Shown here one piece after another: positions 15,961-24,517 of a stretch of 64,000 nt of DNA. Each line of letters starts with the position of its first letter. The first letter of the stretch is position 1. The notes under the pieces were generated by a model. The model saw only the letters and a program-made list of their open reading frames with translations. It was not told the origin of the DNA and searched no databases. The stretch is from Lachnospiraceae bacterium OM04-12BH. Its GTDB lineage: Bacteria; Bacillota; Clostridia; Lachnospirales; Lachnospiraceae. The stretch lies in contig QULQ01000009.1 of NCBI GenBank assembly GCA_003490145.1, positions 62,001-126,000 on the forward strand. Reading direction: 5' to 3'. The position numbers and the translations under genes were made by a program.

Positions 15961-16126
15961 ATGGAAGTCGATTTTTGTCCTGTCTTGTGTATCTCAGAAA
16001 TGCCTGTTTTACAGGCTTTCGGGGTGATCAGACATTTTGTCTGGTATCGTAGAATAGCGTCAAATGAATTGCAAATGGTGTAAATTTGGTGTAAAAAATC
16101 AAAGAAAAAAGGAGAGTGCTAATAAA

Positions 16127-16474
16127 ATGAAACTGACTTATACAAATGTGAATGGATATCTGATTCTGAACCTTACTTATAAATCAGGTAATCAGATGGA
16201 GCAGCTTGGCAAGTATGGATTCTTACGCAGAGATTATCTGAAGAACCATCGCAATTCCCTGTATCAGGTGATGCTTTTGCAGGATACGATTGGTGAGCAT
16301 CTGCTGGAAGTGGACAAGGAAGCCAGAAAACGGGAAGAAATTATCATGAAGCAGTTGGAAGGAAAAGATCCATTGCCGGATAAGGAGAAAGATCAGATGG
16401 CATGGGTAAGAGCCGGCAACCGGCATAGAGTGATAGCAGAAGAGATTATTCTGAAAGAATTGATTTATGTTTAA
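16127..16474 (+). CDS. tnpV: TnpV-family transposon-encoded protein
   Basis: 115 residues matching the TnpV family of clostridial mobilizable transposons (Tn4451-like): MKLTYTNVNGYLILNL, GKYGFLRRDYLKNHRNSLY and the C-terminal DQMAWVRAGNRHRVIAEEIILKELIYV. The role of TnpV is unproven. ATG 16127 follows AAAAAAGGAGAG; the frame extends 21 codons upstream without a better start. Its leader has two small hairpins (GCCTG/CAGGC at 16002-16016, CAGAC/GTCTG at 16029-16043). No other transposon genes are adjacent, so this is probably a leftover passenger. Confidence 0.82.
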   Translation: MKLTYTNVNGYLILNLTYKSGNQMEQLGKYGFLRRDYLKNHRNSLYQVMLLQDTIGEHLLEVDKEARKREEIIMKQLEGKDPLPDKEKDQMAWVRAGNRHRVIAEEIILKELIYV

Positions 16475-16483
16475 ATGAATGTG

Positions 16484-16512
16484 ATGAGGTCGTGGAATGC
16501 AACCTCATTATT
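16484..16512 (+). terminator. Terminator after tnpV
   Basis: ATGAGGT (16484-16490) pairs with ACCTCAT (16502-16508), followed by TATTGT. A modest stem with a weak T tract. Confidence 0.5.
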
Positions 16513-16636
16513 GTATGAGAATATAAAATTGTAGTAGGCAGAACGGTCTAAAAAGGGTAAAATAGAAATATTAGTTTGGAATTTTGGATTGAAAAATTGT
16601 AATGTTATCGCTGTTAACAGGAAGGAGGGCTTTCCG

Positions 16637-17644
16637 ATGAATAAAGTGTTTTATGGAGAAATTAAGAAAATACTTTTAGATGCAAGAAATAAAGTTTATC
16701 AGACTGCCAACTTTGCCATGGTGGAAGCTTACTGGCAAATTGGAAAGTCTATTGTTGAAGAACAAAACGGAGAAGAACGTGCAGAATATGGAACAGGATT
16801 GCTTAAGGAACTGTCGAATCAGATGACACAGGATTTTGGAAAAGGTTTTACGGTAGCAAATCTGAAAAATATGAGGCAGTTTTATTTGACGTTCCCAAAT
16901 AGCTACGCACTGCGTAGCGAATTGAGCTGGACGCATTATCGACTTTTAATGCGTGTGGAAAATAAAAATGCGCGACAGTTTTACATGGAAGAAGCAGTAA
17001 AGTCTCAATGGAGTACACGGCAACTGGAAAGGCAGATTAACACGTTCTTTTATGAAAGACTGCTTTCCAGTAAGAATAAAGAAAATGTTGCACAGGAGAT
17101 TCAAACATTAGAACAGGGAAAAACACCGGAGGATATTATTCGTGATCCATATGTGCTGGAATTCCTTGGATTGTCTCCGAATGATGATTTTTATGAAAGT
17201 GACTTGGAACAGGCTCTTATTACACATTTACAAAAGTTTTTATTGGAATTAGGACGAGGATTTTCTTTCGTTGCCAGGCAAAAAAGAATTACGTTTGATG
17301 GACGCCATTTTAGAATAGATCTTGTTTTTTACAATTATATTTTAAAATGCTTTGTGCTTATTGACTTGAAGATAGGTGATTTGACACATCAGGATTTAGG
17401 ACAGATGCAAATGTATGTGCATTATTATGAACGAGAATTGATGAACGAAGGAGATAACCCGCCGATTGGAATTGTGTTATGTGCAGATAAGAGTGATGCA
17501 GTTGTACGATATACATTGCCAGAAGGTGAAACACAGGTCTTTGCTTCAAAATATAAACTATATCTTCCTTCAGAAGAAGAATTACTAAAAGAGTTAAAAA
17601 GGGAATATCAGGCAATGGAAGCTGCACAACCAGACAAAGAGTAA
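16637..17644 (+). CDS. YhcG/DUF1016-family PD-(D/E)xK nuclease
   Basis: 335 residues. The N-terminal DUF1016 domain (about 1-160) has AYWQIGKSIVEEQ, YGTGLLKELS and SWTHYRLLMRVEN. The C-terminal nuclease domain (about 165-330) carries FRIDLVFYN followed by FVLIDLKIG, the Asp and (D)xK of the PD-(D/E)xK site, then LGQMQMYVHYYE. Such proteins are frequent in genomic islands beside restriction and toxin genes; their exact role is not settled. AGGAAGGAGGG precedes ATG 16637. Full length. It sits between tnpV and a broken element gene, so it is probably cargo of the same mobile patch. Confidence 0.88.
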   Translation: MNKVFYGEIKKILLDARNKVYQTANFAMVEAYWQIGKSIVEEQNGEERAEYGTGLLKELSNQMTQDFGKGFTVANLKNMRQFYLTFPNSYALRSELSWTHYRLLMRVENKNARQFYMEEAVKSQWSTRQLERQINTFFYERLLSSKNKENVAQEIQTLEQGKTPEDIIRDPYVLEFLGLSPNDDFYESDLEQALITHLQKFLLELGRGFSFVARQKRITFDGRHFRIDLVFYNYILKCFVLIDLKIGDLTHQDLGQMQMYVHYYERELMNEGDNPPIGIVLCADKSDAVVRYTLPEGETQVFASKYKLYLPSEEELLKELKREYQAMEAAQPDKE

Positions 17645-17676
17645 GAATAAAAACCTTATTGATTAATGGAGCAGAT

Positions 17677-17747
17677 ATGAAGACAGGCGTGAGTCATAAA
17701 AAATATGACTTGCGTCTTTTTCTTTTTGCAGAAAGGAAGTGAGATAG
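17677..17747 (+). repeat. Leader repeat upstream of the replisome-organizer remnant
   Basis: GAAGACAGGCGTGAGTCATA and the following ATATGACTTGCGTC-T-run form a hairpin-like leader ending in GAAAGGAAGTGAGATAG before ATG 17748. The same leader is found at 15786-15838, fused there to a different sequence. The T-rich stretch after the stem (CTTTTTCTTTTTG) could also terminate transcription. Confidence 0.65.
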
Positions 17748-18069
17748 AATGTCACAGATTTTTCGTGTTGAATGAACTAAAAATTATACAGTGATGAGTA
17801 ATCACCATTTTAAAAATAAGAATCTGTCATTAAAGGCGAAGGGATTATTATCACTGATGTTAAGTTTGCCGGATGACTGGAATTATAATATGCAAGGGCT
17901 TGCATCTTTGAGCAGGGATGGAATTGATTCTATCCGGTCTGCAATCAAAGAACTGGAACACCATGGATATGTGCAGCGAAATATTGTCAGAAACGAGTAT
18001 GGACTGTTTACGGATAAATTCAATATCGGTTTATCCGGGACAATAAATAATGTACCTGCTGTGGTATAA
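17748..18069 (+). pseudogene. Broken helix-turn-helix replisome-organizer gene fused to an integrase tail
   Basis: The frame opens with MSQIFRVE, meets TGA at codon 9 where family members continue into a K-T-K-N-Y-T-V-M-S-N context, and then reads SNHHFKNKNLSLKAKGLLSL and LPDDWNYNMQGLASLSRDGI, the winged-helix start of mobile-element replication proteins. After about 90 residues it runs into SGTINNVPAVV, whose DNA matches the end of the tyrosine integrase gene at 42028-42045. It is interrupted by a stop, truncated and fused. Confidence 0.75.
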
Positions 18070-18460
18070 ACCATAAGCTGTTGCCGTAAAATGTGGTCAA
18101 ATCAAGAAACCTCCGTGCGAAAGCAAGTGAAAAATCCCTGTGAAGTAGTGGCATACGCCATGCACAGCTCGGGAAATACTTCCCTCGCTGTAGGGCTGTC
18201 GCCCTATACATTTCCATGAAAGAGCCATCTTTATCAAGCAAGCTTGAAAGATGGCTTTTCACGTAAATGTGCATGGCTCGTAGCGTTCACAAAATCTTCA
18301 CAAAAAATTAGCACTCACCTATTGACAGTGCTAATAATACGTGCTATATTACATATAGAACAAAGGAAGAGAGAGAAATAAAAGATTTCCTGGAGTTCGG
18401 AAGTAAAAATGAAAACAATAATAGCTGGCATATTTGTCAAGTAAAGAATGGAGGAATGAC
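18052..18460 (+). repeat. Module repeat B: integrase tail, structured element and heat-shock promoter
   Basis: From GTACCTGCTGTGGTATAAAC (18052) to the hsp20 start, this stretch matches 42028-42372 with few differences. It includes the last codons of an integrase, AATGTGGTCAAATCAAGAAA, the GTGAAAAATCCCTGTG segment, a hairpin pair built on GAAAGAGCCATCTT/AAGATGGCTTTT, and the CIRCE promoter. Copy B has about 65 extra bases (about 18372-18437) before the ribosome-binding site. The homology continues through hsp20, so the duplicated unit is about 0.8 kb. Confidence 0.9.
18308..18350 (+). promoter_or_regulatory. CIRCE operator with embedded promoter (hsp20 copy 1)
   Basis: TTAGCACTC-N9-CAGTGCTAA at 18308-18334 differs from the HrcA-binding CIRCE consensus (TTAGCACTC-N9-GAGTGCTAA) at one base. 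The -35 TTGACA (18322-18327) lies inside the operator and TATATT (18345-18350) follows after 17 bases. HrcA binding would block polymerase directly, giving heat-inducible expression. Confidence 0.93.
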
Positions 18461-18462
18461 TT

Positions 18463-18903
18463 ATGTTAATGCCCAGTGTATTTGGAAGAGATATTTTTGA
18501 TGACTTTATGGATGGTTTCACATTTCCTGATGTGGACAAGGAGCTTTATGGTAAGCACGCCAAGAATGTGATGAAGACAGACGTCAGGGAGTCAGAGGAT
18601 GGATATGAGGTGATCGTTGATCTGCCTGGCTTCAAGAAGGATGAGATCGAGGTTCAGCTTGAGAATGGATACCTGAACATCTCAGCAGCCAAAGGTCTTG
18701 ATAAGGATGAAACTGATAAGAAGGGTAAATACATCCGTAAGGAGCGTTATGCGGGTTCCATGAGCAGAAGCTTCTATGTAGGTGATGATATCACAGAAAA
18801 TGATATTCATGGCAAATTTGAAAACGGCATCCTGACACTGGATGTTCCGAAGAAGGAAGCCAAGGCAGTAGAAACCAAAAAGCATATAGCAATCGAAGGA
18901 TAA
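18463..18903 (+). CDS. Small heat-shock protein Hsp20 (alpha-crystallin family), copy 1
   Basis: 146 residues. The alpha-crystallin domain occupies about residues 38-140, with VIVDLPGFKKDEIEVQLENG, the SRSFYVG strand, and FENGILTLDVPKKE. Hsp20 oligomers hold unfolding proteins for refolding by ATP-dependent chaperones. GGAGGAATGACTT precedes ATG 18463. It is the same length as the copy at 42373 and most positions are identical. This copy has lost linkage to dnaJ and is followed by its own terminator and an IS element. Control is by the CIRCE promoter at 18308. Confidence 0.95.
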   Translation: MLMPSVFGRDIFDDFMDGFTFPDVDKELYGKHAKNVMKTDVRESEDGYEVIVDLPGFKKDEIEVQLENGYLNISAAKGLDKDETDKKGKYIRKERYAGSMSRSFYVGDDITENDIHGKFENGILTLDVPKKEAKAVETKKHIAIEG

Positions 18904-18941
18904 TGGCAGCGGCATGATGCAGCTGACCCCAGGTGAAGAAG

Positions 18942-18969
18942 ACCCGGAGCTTTCGCTCCGGGTTTTTTT
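18942..18969 (+). terminator. Terminator of hsp20 copy 1
   Basis: ACCCGGAGC (18942-18950) pairs with GCTCCGGGT (18955-18963) around TTTC, followed by a run of T. A strong rho-independent terminator. Confidence 0.93.
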
Positions 18970-19115
18970 CCGGCTTTTGTTAAAACAGTTTTATACCAAT
19001 AGTTTTCGTAGGGTAAAGTTTTTGTAGGAAAAGTTAATAGAAAAAAAGAAAGAAAGCACCGGGATCCTGTGTTAGGATTAAAGTTGACAAGACCAAATCC
19101 AAGGAGGGTGCTTTC

Positions 19116-20571
19116 ATGATTACTAGTATACAACACTTTTGCGAGAATGGGGTAAAAAATTTAACAGACATTTTTAAAACTTATACAAACGACCTGACAA
19201 AAGATTGCAGAAATGGTCTATGGTGTGACAAATGAGGTGACCAGACTTGGCTGCAGCATGATAGCGGAAGAATGGGAATCCTATGATGAACTGCTGCGGA
19301 AAAGAAAGGATCTGCGCCGGGGCTGGTACATTGTCAGAAGAGATGAAACTTCTCTGCTGACCAGCCTTGGAGAAGTGATATATCACAAAACCCTGTTCAA
19401 AAATGTTGCTACCGGTGAATCCTGTTATCTTCTGGATCAGCTGATGGGGTTGGAGCATCATGCCAGGATAAGTGAGGATGCAGAAGCGAGAATTCTACAG
19501 GAAGCATCCGAGAGCAGCTATCGAAAAGGCGGTGCCAGTGCCAGCATAAACGGTGAATCCATAAGCAAAGAAGCCGTAATGAACAAGTTGCACAGGCTGG
19601 AGTTCCCTGCCCTGAAGGCCGCGGAAAAGAAAGAACTGAGAACACTTTACATAGATGCGGATGAAGACCATGTGGCCCTTCAGTATCTGGAGAAGAAAGG
19701 GGATATCAGGAAGCCCCGCATAAATACCGTAATGCCCTGGATCATATATGTTTATGAAGGCGTGGAAGGTGATGAGGAAGGACGTTCCCGGCTGATAAAT
19801 CCGAAGTATTTCGGAGGTGTTTATGATGGACAGGAAGCAGCCAGCAGACTATGGGCAGAAGTATTGGACTATCTGGATGAAGCTTATAATCTGGATGCTG
19901 TTGACAGGATTTATATCAACGGGGACGGGGCAGCATGGATACGCACAGGAGAAAAGATCATTCCTAAGTCCAAGTTTGCCCTTGATAAATATCATATGCA
20001 TAAATACATCATAGCGGCAACCTCCCATCTGGAAGACACAGCAGAGGATGCCAGAAGTGAAATATACAGAGCCATTCATAAAAAGAAAAAATGGATGGCA
20101 GAGGGAGTCTTTGACCGGATCATAGGAATCACAGACAAAGAAACAAAACGAAAGGCAGTGGAACAGGCGAAGGCATACATACTGGGGAACTGGTCGGGAA
20201 TCATGATTTCGATGAAATCCGGGAACAGCAATGTAAGATGCTCCGCGGAAGGGCATGTGAGCCATGTGTATGCAGACAGGATGAGTTCGAGACCACTAGG
20301 ATGGTGCAGAACCGGGGCAGATAAGATGTCCCGGTTAAGAATCTACCGCCAAAATGAAGGAAATATGTTGGAATTGGTAAGATTTCAGAAGAAAGAAATG
20401 AAACAGGTGGCAGGGGCAGAGGAGATCATCTATTCAGCAACAGAAATGATAAGAATGGAAAAAGCCAACAAACGAAAACTGGGAGTACTGGCAGATCTGC
20501 CAGTGTATGACATCCCCTATCCGCAGATTAAAAAGATAGCTGCGCTGAAAAACCACATTTGGGGATTGTAA
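19116..20571 (+). mobile_element. ISLre2-family transposase gene, frameshifted
   Basis: The reading frame starts at ATG 19116 after AAGGAGGGTG (MITSIQHFCENGVKNLTDIF) but shifts near 19200. There, ACAAAAG appears to have one A too many: removing it gives the smooth reading LTKIAEMVYGVTNEV. The rest, 452 residues from ATG 19213, is a typical ISLre2/UPF0236 transposase with YIDADEDHVALQ, IYINGDGAAWIRTG, FALDKYHMHKYI and SAEGHVSHVYADRMSSRPLGW. An intact protein would be about 485 residues. Either the IS is dead, or translation slips at the A run. Terminal repeats were not confidently located; the element probably spans about 19.0-20.6 kb. Confidence 0.88.
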
Positions 20572-20774
20572 AAAGGAACAAAAAAGTTATAATGATGGAG
20601 AAAACTTTGATTCTGAAACATATCTCAGAGATGCTCTGTCTATTAATTTCTTACAGTAAATTTACCCGACCGCCCATCTCGTACAGTTGAATAATGAAAG
20701 GGGATGTGCTACGATTGTATAGAGATGTCGATCACGGCAGCTTATTTAACGGATAAACTAGGGGGGAGCTTTAT

Positions 20775-22481
20775 ATGGCCACACAAAAGCAAAAAGGTAT
20801 TAAAAAGCAACTGACGAAAGGATTTGTGAAAGTAGCAATAATCGGTGCGATTGCGGCAGTTATTGGAATCGTAGCACTACTGATCGCAGCGATGCAGTAT
20901 GAAAAGGCATTGAGCCGATACGGATTTACACAGGGAGATATCGGTAAAGCGGTCGCGGCATTTTCGGAGAGCCGGAGCGCATTACGTGCAGTAGTAGGCT
21001 ATGATGACAAAGCAGTGATAGACAAGCAGATTGAACTGCATGACCAGAAAAAGGCAGCGTTTGAGACTTACATAGATGAATTGAACCGCTCAATCAAATT
21101 CACCGAAGGCAGGGATGCCTATAATAAAGTATTGCAGGAACTGGACGGGTACTGGGAATTGGATGCACAGGTATTGGAACTGGCTATTTCCGATGACGAG
21201 GACGGATATCTGAAGGCACAGGATCTGGATACCGGAGATCTGACCGCACAGTACGAACGGATATACGCGGAGTTTGTAGACCTGATGAATCTGTGCGTCG
21301 AAAAAGGAGATCAGGCGGAGGTAGATCTGCGTCATATGGAGCTTTTTATGCTGATCGCGATTCTGGTTATCGTAGTGATCTCTTTCTGGAGTTCTGTGAT
21401 ATTAGGCAAGAAAATGGCAGGAAATATCGAAGAACCGATGATAGCGCTGGCAGATCGACTTCAGACTTTTGCACAGGGAGATCTGAATAGTGCATTCCCG
21501 GACAGAAACACGGAAGATGAGATATCCTATATGATACAGGTCGCAAAAGGCATGGCTGCTGACCTGAATCTGATCATTACGGATGCAGGAGAATTGTTGG
21601 GACAGATGGCGGAGGGTAATTATGCCATCGGTACTAAGATCGAAGAGAAATATGTAGGACAGTTTGTGGCACTGAAAGATGCCATGCGTAAGATGAACCG
21701 ACAGATGAACAGCACCTTACAGCAGGTAGAAGAGGCCGCTAAGCAGGTATCTGCCGGATCGGAGAATCTTGCACAATCTGCCCAGGCGTTGGCAGAAGGA
21801 GCAACAGAGCAGGCAGGATCTGTGGAAGAACTGACGGCAACCATTACGAATATCACAGATGCCGTGTCACGTACAGCCGGCGAACTGCAGAGGACGACGG
21901 AAAAGGCTGAGAATTATGCACAGCAGGCGGATGCAGAGCATACGCAGATGAGGTCATTGATGGAGGAAATGGACCGAATCAATGAAACATCTAAAAAGAT
22001 ACAGAATATTATTGCTGACATTGAAGATATTGCGAGTCAGACGAACCTGTTGTCTCTGAATGCGGCAATTGAGGCGGCCAGAGCAGGAGAAGCCGGACGG
22101 GGATTTGCAGTGGTGGCAGAACAGATCCGTAAACTGGCCGAACAGAGTGCACAGTCGGCAGTAGATACCAGAAGCCTGATCGAGGGATCGCTGCAGGAGA
22201 TCAAGAATGGCAACCAGGCAGCGGAGGCAGCAGCGGAATCTCTGGAGCAGATCGTTACGGGAGTCAAGGAGATGGCGACAGATGCAAAACGATTGAGTGA
22301 AGAGTCTGCTGCGCAGGCACAGGCGATGCAACAGGCAGAACTTGGTGTGAATCAGATATCGGAAGTAGTGCAGTCGAACTCTGCGGCAGCAGAGGAATCG
22401 TCTGCTACCAGTGAGGAATTATCCGCACAGGCATATGCATTAAACAATCTGGTAGGAAAGTTTACACTACGTCGGGATTAA
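20775..22481 (+). CDS. Methyl-accepting chemotaxis protein
   Basis: 568 residues. A membrane segment at about 17-42 and another at 190-212 flank an extracellular four-helix-type sensor domain. A HAMP domain follows (about 213-265), then a signalling domain with methylation helices and the highly conserved hairpin tip ([41 protein letters not shown]). The chain ends VGKFTLRRD with no CheR-docking pentapeptide. It would couple an external signal to CheA and CheW; no flagellar or che genes are in the window, so it may serve another signalling output. AGGGGGGAG precedes the ATG. The sensor domain ligand is unknown. Confidence 0.93.
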   Translation: MATQKQKGIKKQLTKGFVKVAIIGAIAAVIGIVALLIAAMQYEKALSRYGFTQGDIGKAVAAFSESRSALRAVVGYDDKAVIDKQIELHDQKKAAFETYIDELNRSIKFTEGRDAYNKVLQELDGYWELDAQVLELAISDDEDGYLKAQDLDTGDLTAQYERIYAEFVDLMNLCVEKGDQAEVDLRHMELFMLIAILVIVVISFWSSVILGKKMAGNIEEPMIALADRLQTFAQGDLNSAFPDRNTEDEISYMIQVAKGMAADLNLIITDAGELLGQMAEGNYAIGTKIEEKYVGQFVALKDAMRKMNRQMNSTLQQVEEAAKQVSAGSENLAQSAQALAEGATEQAGSVEELTATITNITDAVSRTAGELQRTTEKAENYAQQADAEHTQMRSLMEEMDRINETSKKIQNIIADIEDIASQTNLLSLNAAIEAARAGEAGRGFAVVAEQIRKLAEQSAQSAVDTRSLIEGSLQEIKNGNQAAEAAAESLEQIVTGVKEMATDAKRLSEESAAQAQAMQQAELGVNQISEVVQSNSAAAEESSATSEELSAQAYALNNLVGKFTLRRD

Positions 22482-22504
22482 TTGCTAATTAAAAAATGAA
22501 ATAA

Positions 22505-22558
22505 ATACCGGTCTTAATAATCCGTAAATAGTGGAGAATTAAGATCGGTATTTTTTAT
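22505..22558 (+). terminator. Terminator of the chemoreceptor gene
   Basis: ATACCGGTCTTAAT (from 22505) pairs with ATTAAGATCGGTAT (ending about 22551), with one G-U pair, followed by TTTTTT. The loop is about 19 bases. Confidence 0.85.
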
Positions 22559-22630
22559 AACATAAAACTTTCATTATAACCGAAATTTTCATTTCCGCAT
22601 TATCTATTAGAATTGTAATGGTAGATATAG

Positions 22631-22837
22631 GAGGCAGAAGGGAAAATATATCCATATGCGGAACATGTAAATACAATCTGTAATGACAAAATAAATAACC
22701 TTCCTAAAGATTTCAAAGGAAAATTTGTTGTTGAAGAGAGGTGCAGGCAAATTTCAAAAAGTATTTCGGGAAAAAACGCTCCCTACGCCAGAGGAATACA
22801 TTTATACCATTACGAAAAAGACAAAGGTAAATCATAA
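22631..22837 (+). pseudogene. Unidentified 68-codon coding remnant without a start
   Basis: A frame open from 22631 reads EAEGKIYPYAEHVNTICNDK and continues through KFVVEERCRQISKSISG to HLYHYEKDKGKS, then TAA. It has no start codon, protein-like composition, and ends right before a terminator-like hairpin, so it looks like the 3' end of a gene whose start was lost. I do not recognise the family. Downstream lies the group II intron fragment. Confidence 0.35.
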
Positions 22838-22840
22838 TAA

Positions 22841-22896
22841 AAGGGTCGTGGAAATGCTTCACAGAATTGTGATCTGCATTATCACGGCTCTTTTGC
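22841..22896 (+). terminator. Long hairpin with T run just before the group II intron
   Basis: AAGGGTCGTG (22841-22850) pairs with CACGGCTCTT (22883-22892) with two G-U pairs, and inner bases (AATGC/GCATT) extend the stem. TTTT follows. It appears to be the terminator of the remnant gene, and the intron begins two to six bases after it. Confidence 0.6.
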
Positions 22897-22898
22897 TA

Positions 22899-23211
22899 GT
22901 GCGCCTAGCGGTGCACGTTTCTAACGGGTTAAAGTCCCGAATCCACCAGGTAGTGGGAAGGATATAGCCGAAGGCAAGGGTGTCCATCGCGAGATGGAAT
23001 CTGAAGGAAGCTGGATGTGAGGAACATACTAACTCACGGGCAAATCTCTGGTCTGACGAACAGAAATCTTATAAGAGGTCATGCATGAGGGCAAGGTTGC
23101 ATACCAAATCGAAGCCCAATAACTACACGGAATCATGTCTGTGATTTGGGCGCTGAATAAAGAACGGTGCTGTGAGAGGACGGCGGTTAGTCACTGCCTC
23201 CTATTCGATTC
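22899..23211 (+). mobile_element. 5' fragment of a bacterial group II intron
   Basis: GTGCGCCTAGCGGTGCACG at 22899 has the GUGYG 5' end of group II introns. It is followed by domain I type sequence (AACGGGTTAAAGTCCCGAAT, GGAAGGATATAGCCGAAGGC, AGGGTGTCC) and later GAACGGTGCTGTGAGAGGAC with TCACTGCCTCCTATTCGATT, which in complete introns lies shortly before the reverse-transcriptase gene. Here it stops at a palindrome (GATTCATAAG/CTTATGAATC, 23207-23235). No reverse transcriptase and no domain V-like hairpin follows, so the fragment cannot splice or move by itself. Confidence 0.8.
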
Positions 23212-23362
23212 ATAAGAAATTATGTCTTATGAATCAAAAAAAGTCCTCCGAGTCTTCCGAGCCGGATTCTTTCTTATTGCAGCTTTTCGTCGATTGCGTT
23301 ATGATAAAACAGAGTTCACAGATGAAATATGTGATATAACACAGGATAGATAAGGAAAAGGG

Positions 23363-24517
23363 ATGAATCTAAAGAACAGGATTTTTTCGGAAAAAGAAGT
23401 AAACACCGGCAGACAGGTGGAGATGGATATTGCCAAGGTGGTCTTTGTGATCTTTGTAGCAATGGTGCACTGTACCATTGACTGTGTACCGGAAGAAGCA
23501 CTAAACAGCGGACTTCCTTATATTTTTGATACGGTGATCGGAGGCCCCATGATCGCACCGGGACTGATGTTTTCCATGGGAGCCTGTCTTGTCTATGGCA
23601 GGAAGAAGGAATGGAATGACATTGTCAGAAGAGGGGTGCAGATCTTTCTGCTTGGATTTCTTCTGAACCTGTGCCGTTACACGATCCCGGATCTGATCGG
23701 ATATGCTATTTCTGGAGACAGGGATATGTTTCTTTCTTCTATTATATATCAGACCTTTAATAATGATATTTTCCAGCTTGCAGGACTTGTGCTGATCACG
23801 ATAGGCATTTTTATAAAGCTTGGACTGTCTGATGTAAGTATGATCCTGATCGCACTGCTCTGTTCTGTTGTGGGAACCATGCTGAACGGAACTGATACAG
23901 GGAATATGGTATCCAATATCATTCTTGGATATTTTATTGGAACAGAGGATGCGGCAGGACAGGTGATGTCCTATTTTGTTTATATGAACTGGCTGATCAT
24001 GCCGGTAAGCGGGTATGTGTTTGGCAAAAGGCTCCGCAGGATAAAGGACAAAGCACTTTTTTACCGGATCGCCAGTACGGCATGCTTCCTTGTTACACTG
24101 CCGTATTTCCTGATAAAGATCAACAGCCGGCAGGGAATGTTCGGTGAGGGAGAGCTGTGCTATTATCATATCATTACACCGGATGTCCTGATCTGTATCA
24201 CGACAGCAGTCACCATGTTTGGTATTTACTATTTTATAGGAAAGCATTTATCTGAAAGAGCGGTGAAGCTTGTATACAGGATTGGCACGGATATGACGGC
24301 ATTTTACTTTATCCACTGGATCTTTGTTGCACTGACCGTGCAGCTCTGTCTGAATCTGGTCAGGGGGACACAGCTTCTGCCCACGCCGTTAATCCTGCTG
24401 CTGGCAGTGGTGATCACGGCAGTGTCCCTGATACTTGCAGATATCTGGAATAGTAAGATTCGAAAAGGATTTCAAAAGGGGAAAACAGAGCATGAAGAAA
24501 AGAAAACTAAGTACTAA
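23363..24517 (+). CDS. Polytopic membrane protein, acyltransferase-like
   Basis: 384 residues with about ten hydrophobic segments. The N-terminus (RQVEMDIAKVVFVIFVAMVHCTID) has the Arg, Asp, Lys and His pattern seen at the start of acyltransferase-3 and DUF1624 membrane acyltransferases, which modify cell-surface glycans. The segment MTAFYFIHWIFVALTV near 310-325 also fits. No donor or acceptor can be inferred. AAGGAAAAGGG precedes ATG 23363. The 3' end overlaps the following phosphatase gene by 26 bases, suggesting one operon and perhaps a shared surface-sensing role. Confidence 0.65.
   Translation: MNLKNRIFSEKEVNTGRQVEMDIAKVVFVIFVAMVHCTIDCVPEEALNSGLPYIFDTVIGGPMIAPGLMFSMGACLVYGRKKEWNDIVRRGVQIFLLGFLLNLCRYTIPDLIGYAISGDRDMFLSSIIYQTFNNDIFQLAGLVLITIGIFIKLGLSDVSMILIALLCSVVGTMLNGTDTGNMVSNIILGYFIGTEDAAGQVMSYFVYMNWLIMPVSGYVFGKRLRRIKDKALFYRIASTACFLVTLPYFLIKINSRQGMFGEGELCYYHIITPDVLICITTAVTMFGIYYFIGKHLSERAVKLVYRIGTDMTAFYFIHWIFVALTVQLCLNLVRGTQLLPTPLILLLAVVITAVSLILADIWNSKIRKGFQKGKTEHEEKKTKY

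Noticed and set aside
20572..20774. Possible riboswitch (cyclic di-GMP type) before the chemoreceptor gene
   Set aside because: No conserved GEMM core could be recognised; only a strong ribosome-binding site and the probable right end of the IS are visible.
22725..22967. 80-codon plus-strand open frame running into the group II intron
   Set aside because: It has no ribosome-binding site and crosses the hairpin and intron start. The better coding frame in this stretch is the start-less 22631-22837 remnant.
23207..23235. Terminator at the palindrome GATTCATAAG/CTTATGAATC
   Set aside because: On the plus strand it is followed by A, not T; on the minus strand the T run precedes it. It is better seen as the boundary of the truncated intron.
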